Source: Sinomonas cyclohexanicum
GTDB lineage: Bacteria > Actinomycetota > Actinomycetes > Actinomycetales > Micrococcaceae
DNA: 64,000 nt
Assembly (NCBI RefSeq): GCF_020886775.1
Contig: NZ_AP024525.1
Coordinates: forward strand, 434,001-498,000
Direction: 5' to 3'
The translations under genes and the position numbers were made by a program. A model generated the notes under the pieces. That model ran no database searches and was not told the origin of the DNA. It was given only the letters and a program-made list of their open reading frames with translations. This document shows positions 37,596-46,915 of the stretch, piece by piece. Numbering within the stretch: position 1 is the stretch's first letter; each line of letters starts with the position of its first letter.

Positions 37596-39989
37596 ATGAG
37601 CACTGCTGCACTGGTCGGCCGCATGTCCGGGGGCCAGGGCCTTACGAGCTTTGTCGGCCGCCGGCGGGAGCTCGCCGAGATGCGCGATCTCATGTCACGC
37701 TCGCGGCTGCTGACGCTCGTGGGCCCGGGCGGTGTGGGCAAGACGCGCCTCGCCGTTGAACTGACGGCGAGGTCAGGGGCGTCCTTCCGGGACGGCACGT
37801 GGCTGGTTGAGCTGGCGGCGTTGGAGGACGGCGACTTGGTCGGATCCCAAGTTGCCGCTGCCCTGAGGCTGCCCGACCAGTCCAACCGGTCGGCCCTTGA
37901 CCGGCTCGCGGACTACCTCAGGGAACGCGAGCTCCTGATCGTCGTCGACAATTGTGAGCACCTGCTCGACGCCGTCGCCCCGCTCGCGTCCGAGCTCCTC
38001 GAGGTGGCCCCGGGGCTGCGGATCCTCGCGACGAGCCGTGAGCCGCTCGGGATCCCCGGCGAGCAGGTCTACAGCGTGCCGCCACTCCCTGCGCCTGCAG
38101 AATCGCAGCCAGGGGCCGACCCCCTCGAAGGGTTTGAATCGGTGCGCCTGCTCGTGGACAGGGCCCGCAGCGTGGACCCGACCTTCGAAATCACCGACGC
38201 CAACCGAAGCGCGGTCGCGCAGCTGTGCCAGAGGCTCGACGGCATGCCGCTGGCGATCGAGCTTGCGGCCTCGCGGTTGCGCTCCCTCTCAGTCATCCAG
38301 CTCGTGGAGCGGCTCGACCGGCGCTTCGACCTCCTCACCGGCAGCAGCCGCGTCGCCGTCCCGCGGCAACAGACCCTTCGGGCGCTCGTCGACTGGAGCT
38401 ACGAGCTCTGCAGCCCGGCGGAGCGGCTCCTGTGGGCGCGTCTGGCGGTGTTCCCCGGGGGATTCGACCTTGAGGCCGCCGAGGACGTCTGCGGCTTCGG
38501 CGAGGTCACCCGGGAGGACGTCCTGAACCTCTTGGACCGCCTCGTCTCCAAGTCGCTGGTCTTGGCCGAGCGGCTCGAGGGCCCTCGTGAACTGGGCGGC
38601 GGCCGTGTGCGCTACCGCCAGCTCATGACCTTCCGGGAGTACGGCGCCGAACTCCTCGACGCCGCGGGCGAGGCCTCCCAGCTGCGCCGCCGGCAGCGCG
38701 ACCACTTCCTCGCGCGTGCCGCACGAATGGTCTCGTCATGGTGCGGGCCTGATCAGGCCGAGCGTCTCGCAGCGGCCCGGAGGGACCACGCGAATCTCCT
38801 GTCGGCCCTTGACTGGTCGGCCTCCATCCCGGGGGAGGAGCTCGCCGGAATGCGCCTCGCGGCGCTACTGAGGTACCACTGGCACGCTGGTGGCAACCTC
38901 AGCGACGGGCGCCGGTGGCTCGACCGCCTCCTGGCGCTCTCGTCCGAACCCAGCCCCGAACGCGGCAACGCGCTCTGGGCCGCCGCATGGGTCTGCCTCG
39001 TCCAGGGCGACAGGGACCTCGCCCGCAGTTACCTGCAGGAGTGCCGGCGCGTCGCACACCTGCTGAATGATCCCGTTCTTGCCGCCCATGCCGACCACTG
39101 GGACGCCCTGCGCGAGCTCTTCGAGGGGAATCTCGAACCCGCACTGGAAATGTTCGACGCGGCCATCGCCGTCCACCGCCGGGTCGGCGACACGATGTCG
39201 GCACTCATAGCGCTCTTCCAGCGGGCGTGGGCCCAAACGTATGCCGGACTTACCCAAGAAGGTCTCGCCGCGTGCCAGGACGCCATCAGGGAAAGCGAGG
39301 AGCTTGGTGAACGATGGACCCAGGCCTATTCCCATTGGGTGTCGGGACTCTGCCAACGCGATCTGGGTGACCTCGAGGCCGCGCGCCAGTCTCAGATCGC
39401 TGCGCTCGAGATACAGCAGGGCTTCCTGGACGGAATCTGCATCGCGCTCACGATCGATGAGATGTCGTGGACGGCTGCCTCCACCGGGCGCTACGAGAAC
39501 GCCGCAGTCCTCTTCCACACGGCACAGTCCGTGTGGAAGGGCCTGGGGACGACGATCGCGGCCTTCGGCCCGCACCTCCGAGCCGATTCGGAACGGGCCG
39601 AGTCCCTCATCCGGCGCGAGCTCGGCGAGCCTCGCTTTGAGGCCATCCTCGTTCGGCCAGCCGTGCCGACTGAGGAGAGGGCCATTGAACTCGCTCTGGC
39701 CACGGCCCGATCAGGACGCCCTGCGCGGGGGACTGTCACGACGCCGCGGCCGGAGGGCGAGACGACGCCCCCGGGCCCCAAACTCACCAAACGGGAACAC
39801 CAGATTGCGGCTCTCGTCGCCGAAGGCCGCAGCAACAAGGAGATCGCAGCGGCCCTCGTCGTCTCTCCCCGGACAGTGGACGGCCACGTCGAGAACATTC
39901 TCGCCAAGCTGGGGTTCACCTCTCGGGTCCAGATCGCGGCGTGGATCGCTGGCTACACCGGACCGGAACGGACGGCAACCTCTCCGTAG
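37596..39989 (+). CDS. Large ATP-binding LuxR-family regulator (NB-ARC ATPase, TPR-like region, LuxR HTH)
   Basis: 797 residues. N-terminal ATPase: FVGRRRELAEM, Walker A LVGPGGVGKTRLA near residue 42, Walker B LLIVVDNCEH, and sensor LATSREPL. Middle: helical repeats of TPR type (residues 400-640). C-terminus: LuxR helix-turn-helix (LTKREHQIAALVAEGRSNKE, then AAALVVSPRTVDGHVENIL). Divergent from the monooxygenase operon and so its probable activator; the inducer is unknown. ATG 37596 has AGGAGGG a few bases upstream. Confidence 0.92.
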   Translation: MSTAALVGRMSGGQGLTSFVGRRRELAEMRDLMSRSRLLTLVGPGGVGKTRLAVELTARSGASFRDGTWLVELAALEDGDLVGSQVAAALRLPDQSNRSALDRLADYLRERELLIVVDNCEHLLDAVAPLASELLEVAPGLRILATSREPLGIPGEQVYSVPPLPAPAESQPGADPLEGFESVRLLVDRARSVDPTFEITDANRSAVAQLCQRLDGMPLAIELAASRLRSLSVIQLVERLDRRFDLLTGSSRVAVPRQQTLRALVDWSYELCSPAERLLWARLAVFPGGFDLEAAEDVCGFGEVTREDVLNLLDRLVSKSLVLAERLEGPRELGGGRVRYRQLMTFREYGAELLDAAGEASQLRRRQRDHFLARAARMVSSWCGPDQAERLAAARRDHANLLSALDWSASIPGEELAGMRLAALLRYHWHAGGNLSDGRRWLDRLLALSSEPSPERGNALWAAAWVCLVQGDRDLARSYLQECRRVAHLLNDPVLAAHADHWDALRELFEGNLEPALEMFDAAIAVHRRVGDTMSALIALFQRAWAQTYAGLTQEGLAACQDAIRESEELGERWTQAYSHWVSGLCQRDLGDLEAARQSQIAALEIQQGFLDGICIALTIDEMSWTAASTGRYENAAVLFHTAQSVWKGLGTTIAAFGPHLRADSERAESLIRRELGEPRFEAILVRPAVPTEERAIELALATARSGRPARGTVTTPRPEGETTPPGPKLTKREHQIAALVAEGRSNKEIAAALVVSPRTVDGHVENILAKLGFTSRVQIAAWIAGYTGPERTATSP

Positions 39990-39999
39990 ACCCGCCGAG

Positions 40000-40048
40000 C
40001 GCACGACGGCGGGCCGGTCACCTGAGGCGACCGGCCCGCCGTCGTGCG
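40000..40048. terminator. Bidirectional hairpin between regulator and terC
   Basis: Perfect 20-bp stem (40000-40019 with 40029-40048), 9-nt loop. The outer half of each arm is the shared CGCACGACGGCG motif; the inner half GGGCCGGTC/GACCGGCCC resembles the hairpin at 19756. Confidence 0.85.
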
Positions 40049-40076
40049 TGGTTCTGACCTCAGCAGACCACGGTGG

Positions 40077-41264
40077 TCAGCGCGCGGTGAACTCCGCGTG
40101 GCGGGCGTGGGCCTCGGCGACCTTGGCGCGGATGGCCTCGATATCCTTGACCTTGTCGCGGTACTTGACGTCCATCTGCGCGATGTCCCGCTCCTCGTCG
40201 ACGAGCTCCCGGTAGACGCGCTCGCGCTCGGCAGCGTCCGCCGTGTACCCGAGGTCGAGGTAGCTCTCGGCGTGGCGTCGGGCGTTGTTGACCGCCGCGT
40301 GCGCCTTGCCGGCCTTGCTGTACAGCGAGGCGACGATCGTCACGAGCAGGACGCCGATGATCACGGTCAGCGACAGTCCCGTGGTGATCTCGAAGACCTC
40401 CACGTGCTGGCCGCCGTTGATGAACCAGAGGTTGTTCTCGTGCAGCGCATGCAGGACGAGCTTCACGCCGATGAACGCGAGGATCGCTGCCAGCCCGTAG
40501 GAGAGGTAGATGAGGCGGTCCAGCAGCCCGTCGAGGAGGAAGAAGAGCTGGCGCAGGCCCATGAGGGAGAACGCGGTGGCCGTGAACACGATGTACGGGT
40601 TCTGGGTGAGGCCGAAGATCGCGGGGATCGAGTCCAGGGCGAACAGGAGGTCCGTGCCGCCGATGGCGACCATCACGAGCAGCATCGGGGTCAGGACGCG
40701 CTTGCCGTTCTCATGGGTGAAGAGCTTGTCGCCGTCGTAGTGCTCGGACGTGTGGAAGAACTTGCGGGCCAGCCGGATGATGAAGTTGTCCGCCTCGTCC
40801 TCACCGGAGTCCTCGCCCTTGAGCAGGTTGCCGGCGGTGATCAGCAGGATGATGCCGAAGAGGTAGAAGACCCATGAGAACGCGTTGATGAGCGCCACGC
40901 CGGCGAAGATGAAGGCCGAGCGGGCGATCAGGGCGAACACGATGCCGAACAGGAGGACCTTCTGCTGGTCCTCGCGGGGGACCCGGAAGCTCGCCATGAT
41001 CACGAGGAACACGAAGAGGTTGTCCACCGAGAGGGCCTTCTCGGTGATGAAGCCGGCGAAGTACTCGCCGCCCATGGTGGTCCCGCCGAACACGAGCAGG
41101 ATGATGCCGAACAGGATTGCCGCGCCCACGTAGATGGAGGACCACACGGCCGCTTCCTTGAGCGAGGGCACGTGCGCCTTGCGGATGTGGAAGAAGTAGT
41201 CGAAGGCCAAGAGGGCCAGGATCACCACGATGGTGATGCCCCAGACGAGGGGGGAGACGGACAT
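40077..41264 (-). CDS. TerC-family integral membrane protein
   Basis: 395 residues with about nine membrane segments. Family marks: an acidic membrane motif in EKALSVDNLFVFLVIM and a second in GGTDLLFALDSIPAIFGLT. TerC proteins are linked to manganese export/metallation of exported proteins and tellurite resistance. The C-terminal 70 residues are a charged, probably coiled-coil tail (YTADAAERERVYRELVDEER). Upstream leader contains a GGGGAGTA element that may be a manganese riboswitch. Confidence 0.93.
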   Translation of the reverse strand: MSVSPLVWGITIVVILALLAFDYFFHIRKAHVPSLKEAAVWSSIYVGAAILFGIILLVFGGTTMGGEYFAGFITEKALSVDNLFVFLVIMASFRVPREDQQKVLLFGIVFALIARSAFIFAGVALINAFSWVFYLFGIILLITAGNLLKGEDSGEDEADNFIIRLARKFFHTSEHYDGDKLFTHENGKRVLTPMLLVMVAIGGTDLLFALDSIPAIFGLTQNPYIVFTATAFSLMGLRQLFFLLDGLLDRLIYLSYGLAAILAFIGVKLVLHALHENNLWFINGGQHVEVFEITTGLSLTVIIGVLLVTIVASLYSKAGKAHAAVNNARRHAESYLDLGYTADAAERERVYRELVDEERDIAQMDVKYRDKVKDIEAIRAKVAEAHARHAEFTAR

Positions 41265-41271
41265 CGAAGTC

Positions 41272-41412
41272 CCTTTCGCAGGTAGGCGTTATCGCCACAA
41301 GTCTCTCCACCACCCTGGAACACTGTGGATGGCCGCTGCACCCGGCCGGGCTCCGGCGCCCGACGTGCTGACGTGTGCAACGCTTGGGATACTCCCCTGC
41401 GTGCGGCCCAGC
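41272..41412 (-). promoter_or_regulatory. Candidate yybP-ykoY-like (Mn2+) riboswitch in the terC leader
   Basis: On the reverse strand, GGGGAGTA (41397-41390) is followed by TCCCAAGCG and a GC-rich, self-complementary stretch down to a GAGAGAC element before terC. GGGGAGUA is the best-conserved string of the yybP-ykoY class, which often precedes terC homologues. The second conserved loop was not identified with certainty, so this is a candidate only; limits are approximate. Confidence 0.4.
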
Positions 41413-41546
41413 CTACCGGGTGGCCAGGGAGGCGCCAAATTCATGGTGAACTCCCAGCTAGTGGACACTCCCAGTCATGGTTCTTTCAGAACTAGTCTCG
41501 CTCCAGCCGGCCGCATCGGGACGACCGGCGGAACGGGAGCAGAAGC

Positions 41547-43532
41547 ATGGCACCACACCACGGTCTTCAACGTCTTTCCCTGCGCGCCCTCGCCGCCACC
41601 GCGGCTGTGGGCTGCGTCCTCGGGCTCGTGGCGACGACGGCGGCGGCCGCCCCACCGGGCCCGCCACCCAAGAGTGCCAAGTCGTTCCCGGGGTCGGTCC
41701 CGTCGTGGGCCGGGGCGCGGGCCAAGACCGGCATTCCGCTGAGCAACACGACGGTAGAGGCCGAGATCTACCTCAACCTGCCAGACCAGTCTGGGGCCGA
41801 GTCGTTCGCGACGGCGGTGTCCACCCCGGGCAGCTCCTCGTACGGCCAGTACCTGAGCGCCGCGGACTGGAAGGCCCGGTTCGCCCCGGCCCAGGCGAGC
41901 ACGGATGCGGTCGTCTCGTGGATCAAGGCGCAGGGCATGGTGGTCACGGGCGTGCCGGACAGCGGGATGTACGTGGTGTTCAGGGGCACGGTGGCGCAGC
42001 TCAACACGGCGTTCCAGGTCGCGGAGCAGACGTACTCCTTCCAAGGCACCGATCTGATCGGACCTGACCGTGCGCCGACGGTTCCCGGTGACATCGCGGA
42101 CGCGGTCGCTGCCGTGAGCCTCGACCAGGGGCGCCTCCTGACACGGCCCGACAACACCGGGGACGGGAGCGGTGCCACGCCGAACGGGAAGGTGTCCCCG
42201 GTTCCGGTGGCCACGCCCTGCTCGCACTACTGGGACGAGAACGAGGTCACGGTCCCCGCGACGCAGAGCGGCGCGACGTCGGCCCCCACCGTCCTGTGCG
42301 GCTACACCCCGGGGCAGATCCAGTCGGCCTATGGGCTCGGCGACGGCGTCACGATGAACTCCACCGCTGGCGCGGGCCAGACGGTCGCGATCATCGACGC
42401 GTTCGCTGCCCCGACCATGCTCGCGGACGCCAACCAGTACTCGTCGCTGCACGGGCTCCCGGCCCTGACCTCGAGCACCTACCGCGAGGTGCTCCCGAGC
42501 GTGTACTACGACCAGACGCTGTGCGGCCAACCCAGCGGCTGGCAGGGCGAGGAGGCGCTCGACGTCGAGGCCGTCCACTCGACCGCACCCGCCGCATCGA
42601 TCACCTACGTGGGCGGATGGAACTGCGGCGGCGGCCTGGACATCGCGATGTCCAAGGTCCTCGACGGCCAGCTCGCCACGGTCGTGAGCAACAGCTACGG
42701 CTACGTGGGCGAGGCCGTTCCGGCAGACGTCCTGGCCGGCGAAGTCCACCAGCACCTCCAGGCTGCGGCCGAGGGCATCGGCCTGTACTTCTCCAGCGGG
42801 GACAGCGGCGACGAGAAGGCCGCGCTCGGCTACACCTCGCCGGACTTCCCCGCCAGCTCGCCGTACGTCACGTCGGTGGGCGGAACGAGCCTCGCGCTGG
42901 ACAAGTCGAACCGCTACCTGTTCGAGACCTCATGGGGCACCACCCGCCAGCGGATCGTCACCCAGGCCGACGGCTCCCTCGCCTATGCCGGCGCTCTCCC
43001 CGGCGTCTTCCAGTACGGCGCGGGCGGCGGCGTCAGCGCAGCCTTCGCGCAGCCTGCCTACCAAGCGGGGACGGTGCCCGCCAGCCTCGCACAGGGCAAG
43101 CGCGTCTCTCCCGACGTCTCGGCCCTCGCGGACACGTGGACCGGCTTCAAGATCGGCTTCAGCCCCATCTCGAACGACCACTCGCTCAACACCGGCGCCT
43201 ACCTCGAGGAGCGGATCGGCGGGACCTCACTGTCATGCCCGCTCACGGCCGGTCTCATGGCGAGCGCGCAGGCGGCGGCGGGCAAGCGGATCGGGTTCGC
43301 CAACCCGACGATCTACGTGGCCGCCAAGGCGCCCAACGCGGCCATGCGGGACGTCCCAGCCACCCCGGCGACGCCCCTCAATCTGGTCCGCGCCTACCCG
43401 GACACGGGCCTGACGTGGATGGCCACCCTCGGCCACGACACTTCGCTCACCACGGCCACTGGCTACGACGACTCCACCGGCGTCGGCAGCATGACCGAGG
43501 AATTCGCCCAGCAGGTCGCGGCCCAGCACTGA
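41547..43532 (+). CDS. Secreted sedolisin-family serine-carboxyl peptidase (S53)
   Basis: 661 residues: a Sec signal peptide (RALAATAAVGCVLGLVATTA, then AAAPP), an inhibitory pro-domain to about residue 200 (LSAADWKARFAP, FQVAEQTYSFQG), and the catalytic domain. Sedolisin residues are E335 and D339 (GEEALDVEA), oxyanion D419 (SSGDSGD) and nucleophile S561 (GGTSLSCPLTAG). It should be an acid-active exported protease that matures by removing the pro-part. ATG 41547 follows GGGAG. Confidence 0.93.
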   Translation: MAPHHGLQRLSLRALAATAAVGCVLGLVATTAAAAPPGPPPKSAKSFPGSVPSWAGARAKTGIPLSNTTVEAEIYLNLPDQSGAESFATAVSTPGSSSYGQYLSAADWKARFAPAQASTDAVVSWIKAQGMVVTGVPDSGMYVVFRGTVAQLNTAFQVAEQTYSFQGTDLIGPDRAPTVPGDIADAVAAVSLDQGRLLTRPDNTGDGSGATPNGKVSPVPVATPCSHYWDENEVTVPATQSGATSAPTVLCGYTPGQIQSAYGLGDGVTMNSTAGAGQTVAIIDAFAAPTMLADANQYSSLHGLPALTSSTYREVLPSVYYDQTLCGQPSGWQGEEALDVEAVHSTAPAASITYVGGWNCGGGLDIAMSKVLDGQLATVVSNSYGYVGEAVPADVLAGEVHQHLQAAAEGIGLYFSSGDSGDEKAALGYTSPDFPASSPYVTSVGGTSLALDKSNRYLFETSWGTTRQRIVTQADGSLAYAGALPGVFQYGAGGGVSAAFAQPAYQAGTVPASLAQGKRVSPDVSALADTWTGFKIGFSPISNDHSLNTGAYLEERIGGTSLSCPLTAGLMASAQAAAGKRIGFANPTIYVAAKAPNAAMRDVPATPATPLNLVRAYPDTGLTWMATLGHDTSLTTATGYDDSTGVGSMTEEFAQQVAAQH

Positions 43533-43547
43533 TTCATCTGCACTCTC

Positions 43548-43593
43548 GGCGAGGCGCACGACGGCGGCACACACCGCCGTCGTGCGCCTCGCC
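43548..43593. terminator. Bidirectional hairpin between sedolisin and HNH genes
   Basis: Perfect 20-bp stem (43548-43567 with 43574-43593) around a 6-nt loop. Each arm includes GGCGCACGACGGCG, the shared terminator motif. Confidence 0.87.
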
Positions 43594-43620
43594 TGCGTCT
43601 CCGGCCTGTGCTCGGAAGAC

Positions 43621-45249
43621 TCAGAACGGGGGCGGGTCGTCGCGAGACAACTGCGCGCCGTGGCAGGGCGCCGGCTCCGGCGGATCAGCGGAGGTTCCGG
43701 AGTTCGCGCGCGGTTCGGGTGGAGCCTCCTTGATCGGCAGCGCGGCGGGGCTGGGACCCAGGATGTGGTCACGGTCCTGCGGCTCGGCGGGGTAGCTGTA
43801 CCCGAGGAGCGTCTCCCAGACGAGCCCGCCGTCCGGTGCCCTGCCATCGGGGCTGCCGCGGCGGAGGCGGAACAGCGCGAGGGACTTGAGCGCATGGTGT
43901 TTCGGGCACAGGAGGGCAAGGTTCTCAGCGCCCGTGGTTCCGCCGTCCTGCCATTCGACCGTGTGGTCCACCTCGCAGCGGTGCGCGGCGCGGGTGCATC
44001 CGGGCACGACACATGTGCCGTCCCGGTAGGCGATGAACTTCCTGAGCCCCGCCGTCGGGCGGTAGGCGGTGCGGGCGAGCTTGAGCGGGACGCCGTCATC
44101 GTCCGTCCAGAGCCGCGTCCACGTGGGCGCCGCGGCGGCGAGCTGGCGGGCCGTGCGCGCATCGATGACGCCGTGCCCTTCGAGTTCGGCCACGTCGTCG
44201 GTACCGGGCGGACCGAGCAGGACTCGCGGCGTGAGGTGGACGACGACGTCCGCGCGGATGAGGTCCGTGAGGTTCTCGGCGATCCGGACGGGCACAGCGA
44301 GTCCATCCAGGCTTCCATCGAGGCCCTCCGGCCTGCCCTCCGGCCTGCCCTCCGGCCGGCCCTCCGGCCTGCCCGCCGGCCTGCCCGCCCCGGAATCCGC
44401 AGCAATCCCGTGGTCGGTGGCGGGGCCCGATGGCGCGGGGATGGTCAGTGCGAGCTGGGCGAGGACATCGGCCCGAAGCTGGGGCGTGGTGCGGTGCTCG
44501 CCGTCCTGACGGTGGGCCGACTGCGCGATCGAGTCGATGCGGCGGTACACGGCGTGCCCGATCTCCGCCGGCAGGAGCGCTGTGAGCGTGCACATGCCGT
44601 CGGGCTCGGGCTGGAGCCAGATGCCGCGGTCGGCGCGCGCCGCGGCGTTCCGGTGTGTGATCGACTCGGGGTGGAGACGTTCCCGCAGCGCTCGCAGGAT
44701 GCTGCGGAGCTCGCCGGGGGTGCGCGGGTGGCCCTTGCGGGTGTGGAGGCGTGACAGGGCCTCCATCCCGAACATTTCGGCGGCCTCCGCCGGGAGGGTC
44801 GCCGCCTGGTCGACGATGACCTTCGCATGGGCCTCGGTGATGCCCCCGGACAGGAGCGCCTCGTGGACCGCCGGGTGGACCGTGAGCAGGGCGTCGGCGA
44901 AATTCACCGCCCGCGCTGCAGCCGCCTCGGACAGGTTCAGGAGCCCCGCGACCTCCGAGACAGTCACAGCATGGGCCACCTCGCCGCCAAGCCGGGTGGG
45001 CTGACCGTCCCTCCCCTCGAGCGGCTCCTCGGCGATCTGCTGGCCGATGTGGTTGATGAGGAAGGCCTTCGCCGCAGCGCTGAAGGCATCGAAGTCGGCG
45101 AAGGCGCGCAGGACCCGGGCAGCGCCGGCAGGGGTGGTCAGGGCCGTCGGGTCGATCCATAACACTCCCGGCAGCGCCGCGGGATCGAGCGAGCTGAACG
45201 CTAGCGTCTCGGCGGGCGGCCGGAGTTCCTGGAGCTGCATCTGAACCAT
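43621..45249 (-). CDS. DUF222/HNH endonuclease family protein (13E12-like)
   Basis: 542 residues. N-terminal DUF222 region (ALLSGGITEAHAKVIVDQ; HTRKGHPRTPGELRSIL) and a C-terminal HNH nuclease domain with zinc Cys and catalytic His: CVVPGCTRAAHRCEVDHTVE, WQDGG and LLCPKHHALK. Between them is a low-complexity GRPEG repeat (about residues 285-308). Such genes are multicopy in actinobacteria and often thought to be mobile or defence-related; the role here is unknown. ATG 45249 has GGGGGTG upstream. Confidence 0.9.
   Translation of the reverse strand: MVQMQLQELRPPAETLAFSSLDPAALPGVLWIDPTALTTPAGAARVLRAFADFDAFSAAAKAFLINHIGQQIAEEPLEGRDGQPTRLGGEVAHAVTVSEVAGLLNLSEAAAARAVNFADALLTVHPAVHEALLSGGITEAHAKVIVDQAATLPAEAAEMFGMEALSRLHTRKGHPRTPGELRSILRALRERLHPESITHRNAAARADRGIWLQPEPDGMCTLTALLPAEIGHAVYRRIDSIAQSAHRQDGEHRTTPQLRADVLAQLALTIPAPSGPATDHGIAADSGAGRPAGRPEGRPEGRPEGRPEGLDGSLDGLAVPVRIAENLTDLIRADVVVHLTPRVLLGPPGTDDVAELEGHGVIDARTARQLAAAAPTWTRLWTDDDGVPLKLARTAYRPTAGLRKFIAYRDGTCVVPGCTRAAHRCEVDHTVEWQDGGTTGAENLALLCPKHHALKSLALFRLRRGSPDGRAPDGGLVWETLLGYSYPAEPQDRDHILGPSPAALPIKEAPPEPRANSGTSADPPEPAPCHGAQLSRDDPPPF
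44322..44391 (-). repeat. 12-bp tandem repeat coding for GRPEGRPEG
   Basis: CCCTCCGGCCTG and variants occur about five to six times in a row inside the HNH gene, giving GRPAGRPEGRPEGRPEG in the protein. The 12-bp period keeps the frame, so copy number can change without breaking the gene. Confidence 0.8.
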
Positions 45250-45435
45250 CGGTCACCCCCCGTTAGTTTGTTCGGATATATGTTCCCATAATAAGTGTTT
45301 ATGGCACTGGTTGACTAGAGTTGTCTTCGATCCAAACGTCAAACAATCGCGAGCGGCATCGGCTCGCTAGGATGGGCAGTGGCCCCTACACGCTGACCTG
45401 CGTGAACCCAATCGAGCCATGTCGAGGAGCACTCC

Positions 45436-46458
45436 ATGCCTATCGCCACCCCTGAGAAGTACGCCGAGATGATCGACTCCGCCAAGGCCGGCGGGTATGC
45501 GTTCCCTGCGGTGAATGTGACCTCGTCGCAGACCCTCAATGCTGCGGTCCGTGGCTTCGCGGAGGCGGGCTCGGATGGCATCATCCAGGTCTCCACGGGG
45601 GGTGCGGCGTACTGGTCGGGTGCGTCGGTGAAGGACATGGTCATCGGCTCCCTGGGCTTCGCGGCGTTCGCCCGGGAGGTCGCCAGGGGGTACGGGGTGA
45701 ACATCGCCCTGCACACGGACCACTGCCCCAAGGACAAGCTGGACGGGTTCGTCCTGCCGCTGCTGGCCGCCTCGGAGGCGGAGGTGAAGGCCGGCCGGGA
45801 CCCGCTGTTCAACTCGCACATGTGGGACGGCTCGGCCGAGACCCTTGCGGAGAACCTGCGCATCGCCAAGGAGCTGCTGCCGCGCACGGCGGCGGCGAAG
45901 ATGATCCTCGAGGTGGAGATCGGCGCCGTGGGCGGGGAGGAGGACGGGGTGGAGAACGCGATCAACGACAAGCTCTACTCCACCGTCGCGGACGGCCTGG
46001 CCACGGTCGAGGCCCTGGGCACGGGGGAGGACGGCCGGTACATCACGGCGCTGACCTTCGGCAACGTCCACGGCGTGTACAAGCCGGGCAACGTCAAGCT
46101 GCGTCCGGAGATCCTCAAGGACATCCAGGCCCAGGTCGGGGCGAAGGTCGGCAGGGACCGCCCGTTCGACCTGGTGTTCCACGGCGGGTCGGGCTCGTCC
46201 GCGCAGGAGATCGCGGACGCGGTCTCGTACGGGGTGGTCAAGATGAACATCGACACGGACACCCAGTACGCGTTCACCCGCCCGGTGGCCGGGCACATGT
46301 TCGCCAACTACGACGGCGTGCTCAAGGTCGACGGCGAGGTCGGGAACAAGAAGGCCTACGACCCCCGCGTCTGGGGCGCGGCCGCCGAGGCCGGCATGGC
46401 CGCCCGAGTCGTCGAGGCCGCCCAGCAGCTCGGCTCCGCCGGCAAGACCATCAAGTGA
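45436..46458 (+). CDS. fbaA: Fructose-bisphosphate aldolase, class II
   Basis: 340 residues. Zinc ligands and active-site segments are clear: NIALHTDHCPKDKLDGF, EVEIGAVGGEEDGVEN, LTFGNVHGVYKPG, VFHGGSGSS and VKMNIDTDTQYAFTRP. It splits fructose 1,6-bisphosphate in glycolysis. ATG 45436 has GGAG upstream. The preceding 186-bp spacer is unusually AT-rich for this window and probably holds the promoters of fba and the divergent HNH gene. Confidence 0.96.
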   Translation: MPIATPEKYAEMIDSAKAGGYAFPAVNVTSSQTLNAAVRGFAEAGSDGIIQVSTGGAAYWSGASVKDMVIGSLGFAAFAREVARGYGVNIALHTDHCPKDKLDGFVLPLLAASEAEVKAGRDPLFNSHMWDGSAETLAENLRIAKELLPRTAAAKMILEVEIGAVGGEEDGVENAINDKLYSTVADGLATVEALGTGEDGRYITALTFGNVHGVYKPGNVKLRPEILKDIQAQVGAKVGRDRPFDLVFHGGSGSSAQEIADAVSYGVVKMNIDTDTQYAFTRPVAGHMFANYDGVLKVDGEVGNKKAYDPRVWGAAAEAGMAARVVEAAQQLGSAGKTIK

Positions 46459-46883
46459 GCGACGAGTTCCGCACCAACCTCCTCGGCCCGGAGCCCACAC
46501 GGCTCCCCGCCGAGGACGAGGTGTACCGCGGCCTCGCCCTCGGCGAGTCGGCAGAGGAGCTCGTGGCGGACTACCCGCAGTCCTCGCTCCTGTGGGCCGT
46601 CCTCGCCGACGAGGCGTGGGCTCAGGGCCGCACGATCGAGTCCTACGCCTACGCCCGCGTGGGCTACCATCGCGGCCTCGATGCGCTGCGCAAGAGCGGC
46701 TGGCGCGGCGCGGGCCCAGTGCCGTGGGAGCACGAGCCCAACCGCGGCTTCCTGCGCGCGCTCTATGCCCTGGGTCGTGCCGCCGCGGCGATCGGCGAGG
46801 CCGGTGAGACCGAACGGATCGACGAGTTCCTCAAGGGTTCCGACCCGACGGCGAAGGCCCAGATCGAGGCGCTCGCCCAGTAG
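46455..46883 (+). CDS. DUF3151 family protein
   Basis: 142 residues matching DUF3151 (FRTNLLGPEPTRLP; SSLLWAVLADEAWAQGRTIE; YARVGYHRGLDALRKSGWRG). The helical, TPR-like sequence has no known activity; the family is typically found beside fba in actinobacteria. GTG 46455 overlaps the fba stop, so both are made together. Confidence 0.9.
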   Translation: MSDEFRTNLLGPEPTRLPAEDEVYRGLALGESAEELVADYPQSSLLWAVLADEAWAQGRTIESYAYARVGYHRGLDALRKSGWRGAGPVPWEHEPNRGFLRALYALGRAAAAIGEAGETERIDEFLKGSDPTAKAQIEALAQ

Positions 46884-46915
46884 GCATCCCGACGTCTGGG
46901 GGTCAGGTTCTGGGT

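Larger units (their letters stand above)
37454..37598 (+). repeat. Tandem duplication of operator, ribosome binding site and start codon
   Basis: About 57 bp (37454-37511) recurs, diverged, at 37542-37598: both read GGGTGA..TCACCC, then TCGACTACCCGTAT or the like, then GGCATCACAGGA.GGT.ATG. Offset is 87-88 bp. The second copy starts the regulator gene; the first starts a 7-codon ORF. Confidence 0.75.
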
